A stretch of 64,000 nucleotides of DNA from Pyricularia pennisetigena (GCF_004337985.1 NC_043744.1:6213189-6277188), one strand, 5' to 3'; shown: positions 45,401-56,560, counted from the stretch's first letter. Notes: generated by a model not told the origin, from the sequence alone. A program made the numbers and translations.

Positions 45401-47457
45401 GAGACTGTGGCGGAGCCGGCGCTGGGTTCATATCCATCGTAAATGTCCTCAATCCAAGCCATGACATACTTGACCACCGACGGGTGGCCCATTCTACAAA
45501 AGACAGATACCTCGCTAATGATTGGTGTAAGGCTCTCGTTTTCCCGCTGCCTGATCTTCTTGACGGCATAGACAACGTTCTCGACCATGTTGCGGGCCTT
45601 GACGACCTCCCCAAATCCGCCCTTGCCCAGCCTACCCTCTTCGATCCATTCGGTAGCCCAGCGAGACTGAGGAGCTGCCGCGCGGCTCATGGAGCCATGG
45701 CGAAGTCTGGGAGCAGGATGTGGTAGCATAGAAGAGACCGAATCAGTTGTGAAAACGGGTGAGGCTGCATCATCTGCCAGGACCTGCGCGCTCGTGGCAG
45801 CAAGAAAGTGATGCGAACCCAGATCGAAAGCCCGTCTGCGCCGCGAGGGTTCCGAGTGGAAGAAACTGGAAACAAGCTCCAACATTTCGGATGACAGGGC
45901 AAGAGAGGCCTTCAGATCGTTGGGTGATTGATAGCGTTGAGGAGCCTCCAGACCAAATACCATCTGAAGGAACATGACACCGAAATCCCAAATGTCCGTT
46001 TTCTGGGTGTAATGTGGTTTGGCAGTACCTGCGATCTCGGGAGGAAGCCAGTACGCAGACTTGGCTTCACGCAAAGCAGTAACGGCGCGTGAACTCGAGC
46101 AGATGTCATGTAGCTCCTTTTGGAAACCCGCGTCTGCGAGCTTGGGGATTATAGCACCCGTTTCATCCCGGAACAGAAGGACGTTGTGTGGGTGGATGCT
46201 TTTGTGAACGATGCCATTGGTGTGAAGAAAGTTGAGAGCATCCAGGAGATCTCTTGTCCAGCTGCGGACTCGGTTGATCCCAATCTGGCCATCTTGCCCG
46301 TTCACGTCCATGTGCTCGTAGAGAGAACCTTGTTTGGCATAGGCTGTCAGAATACTAACGGTCCTATCGGGTGAGCTTACATCGACTGAAATATCACTGT
46401 CTATACGAAACTCCATGATTTCGAGGATGTTTTTATGCCGAAGTTTCTTGGCAGACTCGAGTTGGGATTCCAAAGACTGCAGTTGCTTCTTGAAAAGCCC
46501 TGCCTCCTTGCCTCCAGACTTGAGCTTCGCCTGTTTCAGAACGAGGCTCGGCCGGTGATGTCCAGCAGAGAGGACAGGGCGCACAGTGAACACCTGGCAC
46601 ACAGGGCCAGTGCTGACCAGAGCCATTCCCTTGACGGCATTGAACCGCAACTCGTTGCCCGATTCGTCTGTCAGCTTGCATGGCTGGTCAAAAATAATCT
46701 TTTCGTTGTCATGATCGCTACGACGGTCAGGGGATAGGTGGCCACTTCGGTTCTTGCGCCGAATCTCGAGCTTCTTGGCTCGCTGTCGGTTGATCTCCTC
46801 TTCGTATTGGCCACTCATAATGCGCTCCTCCTCCTGCGTCTCTTCCAGTCGCTTCTGCTCCTCTTTCTTACGCTCCTCCATGGCTTGCAGGGCTAGTTGA
46901 GCCTCGTGCGCAGCGCGTTCCTCCTCTAGAGAAGGTAATTCTCGGCCCTGGGCTTTTGCCTGCGCTGCGTCCTCAAGAATCTCCCGGATGTCCTCGACAA
47001 GACTGTTGATCATAACCTCTTCCTTGCGGGCAAAGATTTTGGGCTCCCGCTCGAGATACTTTTGAAGCCTGAAAAGAGTCGATTCACTCAAGCTGTCGTC
47101 ATTCTTGAGGGACAATAGAGGTGTTGACTTGGGGTAAGTTGCCGTCATGACGACACTCAAGGTCACGCCAACATCCTCGTCCGAGAAAGCCTTGATTCGA
47201 ATGTCAAACCTGGGTTCAGACTTCTTCCAAGCGCTATGGGGATCCTTGAGCTCAACAAAGTCGTCGGTGTAGATAGCTCTCAATGCGATCAGCTCTTCCT
47301 CCTGGATCTGCTCGTAATGCGTCGTCGTTCCTGCAGTGGCGGCCTTAGGACCAGCCGGGGTAGGGGCAGGTCCGCGGACGGGAAAGTTTGCATTTCCATT
47401 GTTGGTTTGTTTGCGAACTAGAGCAGGACCTTTCTGCGTGTTTTGTTTTCCCGCCAT
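42424..47457 (-). CDS. GCN2: eIF2-alpha kinase Gcn2 (CPC-3 type)
   Basis: One uninterrupted exon of 1677 residues. Gcn2 senses uncharged tRNA during amino-acid starvation and phosphorylates eIF2-alpha. Domains in order: RWD (about 50-165, EEELIALRAIYTDDF); a charged helical linker (EEERAAHEAQLALQAMEERKK); a degenerate kinase domain (about 250-560, with IHPHNVLLF where an active kinase has HRDLKPEN); the active kinase (GKGGFGEV near 610, HRDLKPENIF near 830, DFG near 855, activation segment SVGTSTYLAPEV) split by an acidic Asp/Ser/Glu insert; a HisRS-like domain (about 1040-1435, with VQRSYSFGRVFRD); and a C-terminal dimerisation and ribosome-binding part. All domains look intact. It diverges from the Cut12 gene. 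Confidence 0.97.
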   Translation of the reverse strand: MAGKQNTQKGPALVRKQTNNGNANFPVRGPAPTPAGPKAATAGTTTHYEQIQEEELIALRAIYTDDFVELKDPHSAWKKSEPRFDIRIKAFSDEDVGVTLSVVMTATYPKSTPLLSLKNDDSLSESTLFRLQKYLEREPKIFARKEEVMINSLVEDIREILEDAAQAKAQGRELPSLEEERAAHEAQLALQAMEERKKEEQKRLEETQEEERIMSGQYEEEINRQRAKKLEIRRKNRSGHLSPDRRSDHDNEKIIFDQPCKLTDESGNELRFNAVKGMALVSTGPVCQVFTVRPVLSAGHHRPSLVLKQAKLKSGGKEAGLFKKQLQSLESQLESAKKLRHKNILEIMEFRIDSDISVDVSSPDRTVSILTAYAKQGSLYEHMDVNGQDGQIGINRVRSWTRDLLDALNFLHTNGIVHKSIHPHNVLLFRDETGAIIPKLADAGFQKELHDICSSSRAVTALREAKSAYWLPPEIAGTAKPHYTQKTDIWDFGVMFLQMVFGLEAPQRYQSPNDLKASLALSSEMLELVSSFFHSEPSRRRRAFDLGSHHFLAATSAQVLADDAASPVFTTDSVSSMLPHPAPRLRHGSMSRAAAPQSRWATEWIEEGRLGKGGFGEVVKARNMVENVVYAVKKIRQRENESLTPIISEVSVFCRMGHPSVVKYVMAWIEDIYDGYEPSAGSATVSGVTDSESMSGPNIEFTTSGALDFVSSSRPPHIEFGFDSDNDDAHTEHGIEEGFDDSDESDESEAEDSDEDSSESEASAKMDRRSSLRPSMRPFSRKIMYLVMEYCEKSTLRDLIANNLCDDSEEIWRLFRQILEGLQHIHGFNIIHRDLKPENIFIKVAPDGTNAVKIGDFGLATAEMRAIADKNGNGSPSNIDSGDMTRSVGTSTYLAPEVRSGSKGIYTTKCDMYALGIIFFEMCYPPMLGMQRAMVFDKLRRSPPTLPDDFRPGEKNQKHIVTSLVDHTPSQRPSATELLKSGLLPVGMESDAMRQVMAGLEDPNNPHYTDYISALFKRRLDRAKDYAWDAESANKSPAELMRLLVTEETLTAVFRRHGAVKVSVSPFYPPSAHYTQNTVEVVDRHGALLQLPYDLTMGTARALAKSTSRDTVVQRSYSFGRVFRDRPSGGQPQMFGEVHFDVVSDDASDLALKEAEAIKVLDEIIAEFPTLSRSQMCFHLGHSDLLRCIFDYCGVEKASRRAVADTLSKLNIRGVTWQKIKSELRTTASISTTTLDELQKFDFRDNPSKAANQLRTIFQKTDMSQQVSQPLAHLKEVWEYCKKLGVRTKIYVAPLWSWNEVFFSGNMMFACLFDKRSREVLAAGGRYDSLIKEHRPRISGSHFQERHAVGFGMNWEQLAHVSAKSSKKRAGAADEETNLFAAKRCDVLIASFDPSLLRTTGLELLQTLWAHGISAELARDARSPEELLQGQREDGHSWVVIVKQDMLKIKTPGRREAPDADVPPGQLVQWLRAEMREREGRIVQASRLRATAGGDGTSSVVGSYGGYSYHGRHNDYMVAPGITGGGGGVISPGTDSLTVHPHREQEVKVITARTRSKKSNRQALVEQAQAAAARVASSMVRFASDANSAGPVIAIETTDAVMSLIQSTRLSDAESWRRAEQAVSMEERQYVRELRGLLQDMRADQGGAGRGTGLGWSMPAFVYNFRTGNCIYYDLGA

Positions 47458-48785
47458 CCTTACGAGGGCGGTTGGGTCATTTGCTTTGTCGCGATGGCGG
47501 TTCTGTGATCAGAGCTGTAAAGCGCTTCCGCGATCGTGCAAAGGGCAAAAATGTCGTCACAGCCTGGAGGCTGCGATGACACTACTCCATTGTTTCGCAC
47601 GTGCCGGACTGTGATGTTGGAATTTAGGATTATACGTGTGTTTTGACAAGAAGAAAGGGAAGTTTTTTGATCAAGATCACGAATGCGAATGACTCCCTTG
47701 GGCTCCTAGCTTTGTTTGGGGTGGGTATGATGATGTAGGAACAAGGCAGGATGGGTGGGGTAGTCAGCTACCCCGCAAGGGTACTCCTTGTGAGTGTACA
47801 TTAGCAACACCTATCCTCGTCTCCTGTCTCCTTCAACTATGGATTCAATCATTGAAATTTCTCGATATTGGGACAAACGAATTCGAGTAGCCTGTCAGAT
47901 AGTTGACTAGCTGCTGGCCTGTCTTCTTGCGATTCGATAACACTATCGGAGGCATGATTTAAAACCCGATTGATGTAACCTTGAGAGACAGGCATTTGCT
48001 GATTGCGCACGTGCCATGGAAGGGTCTCAAGGGTCTTGATGTTGTCGAGGTTCTATCAAGGTCTCTGTGCCTGGCTTAACTGACACCATCATGTTATCAT
48101 TGGGGGTGTTGCAGTCAAATCAATTACCGAATGTTACCTTATAAATATGTGTATGCATTTCATTCATTGCTTTTCGTCCCCAAATATGCTCGGCACCAAT
48201 TCAAAGAACAACCCGAGTCAATTGTGACCTGTACAGGCTTGAAGAGACAATCAGCACCACACCCTCTGGAGGATGTGGTTGAAGTCAGAACGAGAAGCAA
48301 CCGTATGAGGGCTGGTATCTCAGGAGACACAAACGCTGGCTGGTGGTCGAGATAAAGTACACGTCTGCCTTGGACTCAAGATATGGAACTTGGAAGCAAT
48401 TGAGAGTCTCATCGCGCAGGCCAAAGTTTAATTTTAACCTCGCATCATCAATAACAGACTCGGGGATATGGTTACAGGGGTTTAGGGATCTTTCGGCAGT
48501 CCATCTCCACCCAATCCCCACGCCCCCATTCTCCAAATCAATCAACAACGCGCACGTATACCCGCTAGTCCATTTATGGTAATTTGTAAATAGACGAACT
48601 CCTCACCGCGTTTCCCAAGATTTTTAATGCGCCCAACCCCGACCTGCCACCGTACCCAAACCTGGGGGGCAAGAGACTTGAGAACCACACGTATTCTTCA
48701 TTTGATGACTTTACTTCTTGTACCAACCTCTTTCTCCTAATCATTTACTAATACGCATGCTCATTCGACGGGCTGCACGACAACA
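47458..48785. promoter_or_regulatory. Divergent promoter region, GCN2 / Cut12
   Basis: 1.33 kb between two start codons. A TGACTCC at about 47690-47696 is one base off the Gcn4/CPC1 site TGACTCA; single and weak. No gene seen. Confidence 0.35.
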
Positions 48786-51465
48786 ATGCTCAGCTGGGTG
48801 CTGAACCGCGGCGCAGCTTCCTCTGGCGCGTCCAGAGAACCAGGCAAGTCGCACACAGACGGGATGATGTACTATTTCAATTGAATTTTTTGTGGTGTTT
48901 TTCTAACATCTGAGATGGCTGCATTTATCAGATGACACGCTCGCCGACATAGATCAGCCCGATACGCCGGCTCCTGTCTTTGCAGCTCGAGCCCTCAAAG
49001 CGGCCATATTTGGCACTCCTGCGCCCGCCCCAGCACATACAAAGAACCAACCACACAAGCATAGGCAGTCTTTAGAACTACGAAGCACGGACGGCGTCCC
49101 CGGCAGGAGCTCTGCGGCATCCGAAATGCCGATTAGCACACCCAGCAAACAACCGCAAGGTATTCTGCTGACGCCAGGTGTCGGTACGGCGCGCCGAAAA
49201 CGCGTCTCCTTTGGTCGTGATGTGGCCGCTGCGGACTCTGGGGCGAATATCGCGTCGGATGGCCCACATTCGTCGCTCGCTACGTCAAGTCACGACAACG
49301 CCGATACTCGAAGACCACGAACGTCTCTGACGGAGAAGTTGGAAAAGTCGCGACAGCTGAAGCCGAAATCACAAGACTATGAGTTTTATACGACGAAGCC
49401 TGCAAATGCCAATAAGCAACAACAATCAACAGAGCCGGAAGATGGCAACTGGGAGGAGGCCATCGAGGACGAGGATGACGACCTGGACCGCGATAGAGAC
49501 GTGACAGTCGACCTCAACGAACCACACTCGCGATCCGGGAGATATTGGAAGACGGAGTATCAGCGCTACCATGACGAGGCGCGTGCAGAAATGGAGAAGC
49601 TGGTCAAATACAAACAACTTGCCAAGGCATACGCTAAGAACAAGGATGCCGAGGCTATGCGACTCAAGGAACGCTTGGCTGAGGAGCAGGCCAGGGTCGC
49701 CGAGATGGAAGCCAAGGTGGGCGAGCTCACACGCCAAATTGCCATCAAAGTCAGCAATAGCGGCGGTTCAATGCAAGAGGACGCCGAGGTCATTCGCGAC
49801 TTGGCAAAACAGACTACACTGGCAGCGCAGTATCGGTCACAGGTCAAGGAGCTCGAGGCCCTGGTCAAGAAGGGCCTGGACAAGGGCTCTTCGGATCATG
49901 GTGACGATGGTCACGGACTACGGGCGGTATCTCCTCGAACCAGCCAAACCCTCATGGAAACACAACGGCAGCTCAAACGGGCCAGAGACCAGGTCCAGGA
50001 GCTGGGTGGGTTGAAGAGCGAACACAGAAAGCTCAAGACCGACCTGCGAGCTGCTGAGAAGCGTGCCCAGGAGCTGGATATTGCCAAGGACAGGGCTGAA
50101 GCCGATCTAAGCGCCGCCAACACCGAGAACAAGGAATTGGCTGCGAAACTGGCATTGGTTGAAGAACGGGCTCGTCGCAAGGCGGAAGCTCTGGACAAGC
50201 TGCAGCAAGACTACGAAAAGCTGCGGGAAGAGTCTAGACGGGCCACTAGAGAGAATAGAGCAGCGATGCGTGCAAAGGACGATGAGATTTCTCGACTCAA
50301 GAAGCTTCTCGAAAAGAGTTCGGATGTCCAGATAACATCCGAACGGGCTAGCGAGGATCTCAACGCACCATATTCGACGGATGCGCCCAATGCGGACTGG
50401 ACCCTCAACGTAACCCAACTTGGAGATGTGGAGGGTCGCCCGGAAGTTCAACGTGCAAATAGCGACAGGCGCCAAGATGCAGTCAAGGAGCCTGCTGCCG
50501 ATATTACCAACGATACTTCTGGCTGGACTGCAAGACTAGAGCAGCTGGACAAGGAACTAAAAGTGGCCTCGCCCAGATACGAAGAGCCTAAAGCTGAAGT
50601 TGCTGCCAAGGTGACAGCTGCAGACGATGCCCTCACGACGGACTCGTTGCACGTCGACAAAAACGACTATACACAGCGACTGAACATGCTGGAGCAGCAT
50701 TTGTATCCCACGGATGCGAAGCCCTCAGCGAGAGACAGTCGTGCGGCACGACGAGACGCGACGAGGGCGACGGGGGCCGAGGAACGTAGGCAGATCAGTA
50801 CAGTCGTGGAAGAAGATTCCGGCTGGACCGCCGGCGAGTCTCCGATTCGAGACCGACTTCGATCGAGGTCACAGTCAAGGCAGCGTCCTGCAGCAGCATC
50901 TACGCCCCCTCGGGCAACAATGGCAACTCGACGGAAGTCAGCGTCCGCTCTGACGGAGCGCAAGGGAATTGACGAGGATAATTTCACGTTTGACATCAAC
51001 GACGATGACTTTACCAAGCCGCTCGGCCGCTCATCGGACAGCATGTTGAACGACCCCGAGGCTACACCTCGCGCGGCCGCTACCGGTTCCAAACGACCGG
51101 CAGCCTCCGTGCTCGATAGACGCGCGAGCGTCGCTGACATGCCTGCCTCAAGGGCTCGAACGCGTAGCTACGAAAGCAAAAACAACCGCCCTTCGTCGTC
51201 ATCTTCGGATGAGGACGTAAACATCGACCTCCTAAGCAACAAATTCGCGCGACTTGGAGCGGCGGCTAACAGCAAACAGCCCCACCCTATGGATGATAGC
51301 GTCGTCGATGCATGGAGGACTATGAATACGTCGATGCGCAGCACTGCGTCAACCCTCCCTCCCGGCAGACACGCGGCGGCGATGGCTAGACTGGAAAAGC
51401 GGAGAGCGGATCGAAGGAGGCGCGGTGCCGGCCAGGGGTTTGATAAGGAGAATGTGCGGCCGTGA
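48786..51465 (+). CDS. cut12: Spindle pole body protein, Cut12 family
   Basis: Exons 48786-48843 and 48932-51465, 863 residues. The 88-nt intron begins GCAAGT and ends TTATCAG with a TTCTAAC branch, so it is a GC-AG intron; no GT donor nearby restores the phase. Exon 1 (MLSWVLNRGAASSG) joins DDTLADIDQPDTPAPVFAAR, ALKAAIFGTP, the conserved opening of the family. After a basic segment (RRKRVSFGRDV) comes the Cut12 region (SGRYWKTEYQRYHDEARAEMEKLVKYKQLAK), then about 250 residues of coiled coil. A long Ser/Arg/Asp-rich tail ends DKENVRP. Cut12 proteins link the spindle pole body to mitotic kinase (Polo) activation in fission yeast; the role here is by homology. Confidence 0.88.
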
Positions 51466-52192
51466 GTGAGTCAGAGGGTGTTTTTTTTTTTTTATTAGTT
51501 GGGTGATGTATAGGGCATCAGAGGCGCAAGAGGATGCATGGCGCAAGGGGTTACCTGAGTTCTACGGCTGAGACGGCAGCATCCATCTGGTGACTGTGTT
51601 TGTTGCTTTCTGTTGATACCTAAGCCTGTTTGATGGATTTGTTGCATTGTTTGGCGTTTGGAAGAACGGGCACAGAACAGAGAATAAATTGAAGTTATGT
51701 TTTGAGGGCTATTCGCTACCATGTTAGTTGGAGTTGGAGTTGCAGCGGCATTTGGACGGTCCAGTCTCAGTATCCCTCCCATCCCAGCAGCGGAGAAACG
51801 CCACCCCGGATGACCTGAAATTAAAGCCGATCCAAAAAGTGCATCTCCAAAGTAATCTGGTTCCAGGCGGAAGTATTTTCCTAATTTAGCATGCGTTTAA
51901 ATCGATTGTTCCCTGCACCCGGCTTTTTTTTACTTTGGACTACTTGGACGCTCGAATCTGTGAGTGGTTTTCCCGTGTCATTCTTATCTCTTAATCTCGA
52001 CGCGTCCTTATCGCCCATTCCGCGCGCTGCTAGATATAGACGACAAGTCCCGACAGAAAAGCATATGCGCTTTTTGACGAACAGATTCGTTGCCGTTTGA
52101 TTTCACGTAGACTATATGCAAATTTTTTTTAATTTTTTTCCTTTTTCTTTTTGTAAACTCAATTGCCTGAGATATCCTTATCATTGCCCGCA
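51466..52192. other. Intergenic, 727 bases
   Basis: 3' side of the Cut12 gene (with a T run at about 51480-51493) and leader of the UreF gene, which is T-rich near 52125-52152. No supported gene. Confidence 0.55.
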
Positions 52193-53256
52193 ATGCACAT
52201 TGAAAAAGAACCAGGCATCCCTGGTCCAGATCCAGGCACAGTACAGTCCGATTACGGAGTCACGATCAAGGAAACCAATTCCATCGAAGCAGAGATCCAT
52301 CGCCTGGAAGCCGAACTGGAAGATGCACGACGAAGACTAGATGCAAAGAGACCGCGCGCCGCGGTGCACAAAAAACCCCCGCCGTCACCTCATTCACTCT
52401 CAGGTAAGGCACCCAAAAAACCTACGAGGTTCATCGCTCTACTGTTCACCGTGTGCAACAACAAAAGCAATTAATTCATCGACTAACACCCAAAGCAGCC
52501 CCCTTCCTTCCCCCGTCAACACATCACCTACTCCTGCTAACCGACTCGGCCCTACCCCTGGGCGCCTTCGCCTTCTCCTCGGGCCTGGAATCCTTCCTCG
52601 CCCACAGCCCCAAGCGTCCCACCTCGTCACCATTCACCACCTTCCTCCCGCTCTCCATCTCCACGTTCGCATCCACCACCCTCCCCTTCACTCTCGCCGC
52701 CCACCGCGACCCCTCCCGCCTGCTCTACCTGGACGACGCCCTGGACGCTTCCCTCGTGTGCACCGTCGCCCGGCGCGCCAGCGTGTCGCAGGGCCGCGCG
52801 CTGATCGGCCTGTGGGAGCGCTGCTTCGCGCCCTCGCTCCCGCCGGACCGGGACATTGCAAGGTACGTGGCGGCCGTCAAGGCGCCGGCGCCGCAGCACA
52901 AACCCACCGACTGCGTCACCAACGCGCCGCCGAGCCACCTGCCCCGGGCCGCGGCGCATCTGGCCCCGCTCTTTGGTGCCGTCTGTGCCGCCGCCGGCCT
53001 CTCGGCGCATCAGGCCGCCTTCGTGCTGGTCCTGGGCCACGTCAAGGCGCTCGCGTCGGCGGCCGTGCGGGCGGGCGTCTTTGGTCCCTATCAGGCCCAG
53101 AGGCTTCTGGCGGGGGATGAGGTCCGGAGGCTGGTGGACCTCGCCGTTCAGAGGGAGTGGGCTACCGAGGTTGAGGACGCGAGCCAGACGGTGCCCGTGA
53201 TGGACTTGTGGGTTGGACGGCACGAGTTGTTGTATTCGCGCATTTTCAACAGCTAG
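52193..53256 (+). CDS. ureF: Urease accessory protein UreF with N-terminal coiled-coil extension
   Basis: Exons 52193-52403 and 52499-53256 (95-nt intron, GTAAGG...CTAACACCCAAAGCAG, G|CC split), 322 residues. UreF works with UreD and UreG to load nickel into urease. The UreF domain begins at HHLLLLTDSALPLGAFAFSSGLES and shows the GYHVK-like region as HVKALASAAVRAGVFGPYQAQRLL. The C-terminus has PVMDLWVGRHELLYSRIF. The first 70 residues are an extra segment with a short coiled coil (IEAEIHRLEAELEDARRRLDA) and a basic/proline linker. Exon 2 is strikingly GC-rich compared with exon 1 and its surroundings. It converges on CWC2, with 117 bases between stops. Confidence 0.93.
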
Positions 53257-53373
53257 GAACCGAGTTTGGCGTTTGGGTATTATTAATCGGCCTTATGCAG
53301 CTTTTTGTACATGGCATTTGTAGAGACTGCCTCGCGGCCGGGAGACGCACCAGCTATACTATGGCTACACTAA

Positions 53374-54623
53374 TCAATCATCCTCGCTATCACTTCCGTA
53401 TGCCACCAACGGCCCCGTCGCTGCAGCCTGCTTTGGCTGAGCAGAGACTTTGACCTGTGCTGAATTGAGCGCCGCCAACGTGCTGCTGGAAAATATCCCT
53501 CCTGCATCACCATCCGCGCCACTCCCGCTCCCTTCCGCTCCGAACAAGGCCTCCCTTGCAGAGACGTCTTCACCGCCACCTTCCAACATTAGTTGTTCTT
53601 CAAAACCCCTCCTGCCGACCGGGTTGACGGCCTGGGCACCCCTGGCAAAATGTACCTCATCAGGCGCCTCGTAACCGTCCAGCCCGTACGAACTCTCCAT
53701 CTTTCTTCTCTTCCTCGCCTCGGGATCCCTGCCCTCGATCTCGGCCACAAATTCAGCCGGAAGCGCCCTCCGCACCGCCTCGGCGGCCTGCTCCTCCACC
53801 CTCCGAGCCTCTCTAGCCTGAGCCATTGGGTTCGGGTCCGCTGTGGCCCAGCGCACGTTGAGAATCTCGTTATGGTCGAGACTCTGATGAGCCATGGCCT
53901 CCTTTGCAAACTGCGCATTGGCCTCGTTTGTGTAGGTGATAAAGGCGACACCCCGTTGGTTCAGCACCCGTATCCTCTCGACCTGGCCCCATTCTGCAAA
54001 ATGCCTCGCCACCACCTCCTCAATGTCGTCTGTAACGTGGATCCGCCCGACGTAGATTGTCCGGTTCTGCCGCATAAAGGAACCCACGCCACCCATGTCG
54101 TCGCGGTAGTCGGAAAAACGGTCGCGGCCGAAGCAGTCCACGTTGGGACTGTAGAGGTCGTGCAGCGTGGGCAGCCGGTGGAGGTACTCGCAGTCCTGGC
54201 CCTTGGGGCACACGCCGCGCGCGAAGAAGAGACAGAAGTAAGAGCCCGTCGTTTGGTCAGCCTTGGTGTATCCCGAGTCCTTTGCGATGTTGCATCGACC
54301 CTTGGCGGCCGTCTGGGAGGTGTATTTGTCTTCACGGTCACCGCCGGACCATTTGTTATACCTGTGACGGGGATGTTAGCTTAGCATATAAAAAGTAGAT
54401 TGCAATTTTAGATTGAAACTAACCAGATGTTGAAAGTTGTGCCCGTTTGCGGCGGTGGCTCCGACTTGACGAGAGCCGGGTCGATCTGAGGTCGCGCTGG
54501 TCGCTTCTTCTTGACGCGTATTATTTTTTTGACCTTTTTCTGGCCTTCGGGGACGACTTGTCCATTGCTGGTGGGCACCAACTCGGTGCCCTCGGCTGCT
54601 TGTGGTTGTTCTGTGTCTGACAT
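53374..54623 (-). CDS. CWC2: Pre-mRNA-splicing factor Cwc2 (zinc finger + RRM)
   Basis: Exons 54623-54424 and 54361-53374 on the minus strand (62-nt intron, GTTAGT...GTCACAG with CTAAC branch, TG|G split), 395 residues. Cwc2 belongs to the Prp19-associated complex and contacts U6 snRNA in the catalytic spliceosome. The conserved block begins FNIWYNKWSGGD. A CCCH finger of spacing C-x7-C-x5-C-x3-H lies in CLFFARGVCPKGQDCEYLH. An RRM follows (RTIYVGRIHVTDD with RNP1-like GVAFITYTNEANAQFA). The N-terminus has a basic KKVKKIIRVKKKR run, probably nuclear targeting. The tail is Gly/Ser/Ala-rich and ends YGSDSEDD. The start is the ATG at 54623. Confidence 0.95.
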
Positions 54624-55020
54624 TTTGGGCTGTGCAAATGCGTCTAAGAAGGACAAAATGGTATTGACAAGCTGCTAATTCATCATGTACCGCGATGTTA
54701 ATTGATGTTTGTCGCATCGGTCGCCACAGCTTCCAGGAAACATGGGTCGCGCCGGATGAATAAGCTGGCGGTGAAATCCCGATAACTGATAAGGCCCCGC
54801 CTTACCCCACATAACTAATTCTGCCGGGACAGAGGGGTGCGGTTTGGTGAGTTGGAAGGGTGTATGCGAAACCGGTTAGAGACGTCAACGTTCTTGACCA
54901 ATTTAACCTGCCCTTGTGAAAAAGGCCTTGAGACTTGCTGCTACCTGGAGGCTGTGTGCTACCTTTGTTCAAACTTTTATATGATTCCCGTAGGCCCTCG
55001 CCTACACACAACCGCCCGAG
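54624..55020. promoter_or_regulatory. Divergent promoter region, CWC2 / RBG1
   Basis: 397 bases between two start codons on opposite strands, short enough to be a shared bidirectional promoter. No TATA box seen, as is common for housekeeping pairs. Confidence 0.45.
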
Positions 55021-56560
55021 ATGGTGAACATTACGGAAAAGATCAAGGAGTATGTGGGGTTTATTGTCGCTGAGGTTCAGGTTGAGGCGCCATAGGAAAT
55101 CATGTGACGCTAACATGAAAGACGTGTAGGATCGAGGATGAGATGAGAAAGACGCAGAGTGAGTATCTCTATCGGATCGCTGACCTTGATCTGACCAGGA
55201 GTATATACTAATTTTTTATATTTCCTTTTTTGTCACAGAGAACAAGGCGACTGGTACGTCAACGAAATACATCTAATCAGCTTCATAAAAGCTCAAAACC
55301 ACGCAGATATTGATGACGCCCACTCTTAGAATATCATCTCGGTCTGTTAAAGGGGTAAGTAAGTTTTGCCCATCTCAAGACTTCCTATTCGAGCTGAGGC
55401 CTCTATCAAGTGTTCAGGGGCTAATGCTCGTGTATCAGGGGCGGACCCTAACCACCACCAGACCAGCCCCTGACCTCAACATCATTTCAGAAAACTCGCT
55501 CGTCTTCGTGCCCAGCTCCTTGAGCCAGGCCCAGGCTCAGGCGGCGGTCCAGGTTCCGGCTTCGACGTCAGCAAGTCTGGTGACGCGCGCATCTCGCTAG
55601 TCGGCTTCCCATCAGTCGGCAAGTCCACTTTCCTCTCAAAGGTGACCAAGACTCGGTCCGAGGTGGCAGCATATTCATTCACCACCTTGACTGCAATCCC
55701 GGGTGTGCTCGAGTATGGAGGCGCCGAGATCCAGCTGCTCGATCTTCCTGGAATCATCGAAGGAGCCGCCGAGGGCAAGGGTCGTGGTAGGCAGGTCATT
55801 TCGGCCGCCAAGACCTCCGACATGATTCTCATGGTGCTGGATGCCACCAAGAAGGCCGAACAGAGGGCCTTGCTGGAGGCGGAACTCGAGGCCGTCGGTA
55901 TCCGACTCAACCGTGAGCCGCCAAACATCTATCTGAAGCCCAAAAAGGCGGGTGGCATGAAGATCAACTTTGCGTCTCCGCCCAAGCGTCTGGACGAGAA
56001 GATGGTGTACAACATTCTGCGAGACTACAAAATGCTCAACGCAGAGGTGCTCATCCGAGACGAAAACGCCACTGTCGATGACCTGATCGACGTCATCATG
56101 AAGGACCACCGGAAGTATATCAAGGTAAACTTCTTCCCCTCTTCCCACAATCGGCAAACCAACTGACAGTCGGCAGTGCTTATATGTTTACAACAAAATC
56201 GACTCGGTATCGCTCGATTTCCTCGACAAGCTGGCCCGCGAGCCTCACACGGTCGTCATGTCATGTGAACTTGACCTCGGCATCCAGGATGTCATCGACA
56301 GATGCTGGAAGGAGCTGTCTCTAGTGCGCATCTACACCAAGCGCAAGGGAATCGATCCGGATTTTAGCGAGGCATTGATCGTCCGCAGCAACAGCACAAT
56401 CGAGGACGTGTGCGATCGTATCCACCGCACGCTCAAGGATACCTTCAAGTATGCACTGGTGTGGGGCGCGAGCGCGCGTCACGTTCCCCAGCGAGTTGGT
56501 CTCAGTCACCCGGTGGCTGATGAGGATGTTGTGTACATAGTGAGTGGGTACAAGGCCTGA
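55021..56560 (+). CDS. RBG1: DRG1/Rbg1-type translation-associated GTPase, six exons with micro-exons
   Basis: Exons 55021-55049 (29 nt), 55130-55158 (29), 55239-55253 (15), 55330-55354 (25), 55491-56124 and 56177-56560; introns of 80, 80, 76, 136 and 52 nt, all GT-AG. The sum is 371 residues, the usual length. The first four exons read [20 protein letters not shown], then [13 protein letters not shown], and exon 5 resumes [15 protein letters not shown]; every phase fits. The G domain has G1 [10 protein letters not shown]3 DLPGIIEGA, and G4 NKID just after the last splice. A C-terminal TGS domain follows ([17 protein letters not shown]). DRG1/Rbg1 binds a Dfrp1-type partner and ribosomes to resolve stalled translation. 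Without splicing only the part from exon 5 on is visible. Confidence 0.93.

Noticed and set aside
52627..53223. 198-codon minus-strand frame opposite UreF
   Set aside because: Shadow of a very GC-rich exon; UreF motifs are on the plus strand.
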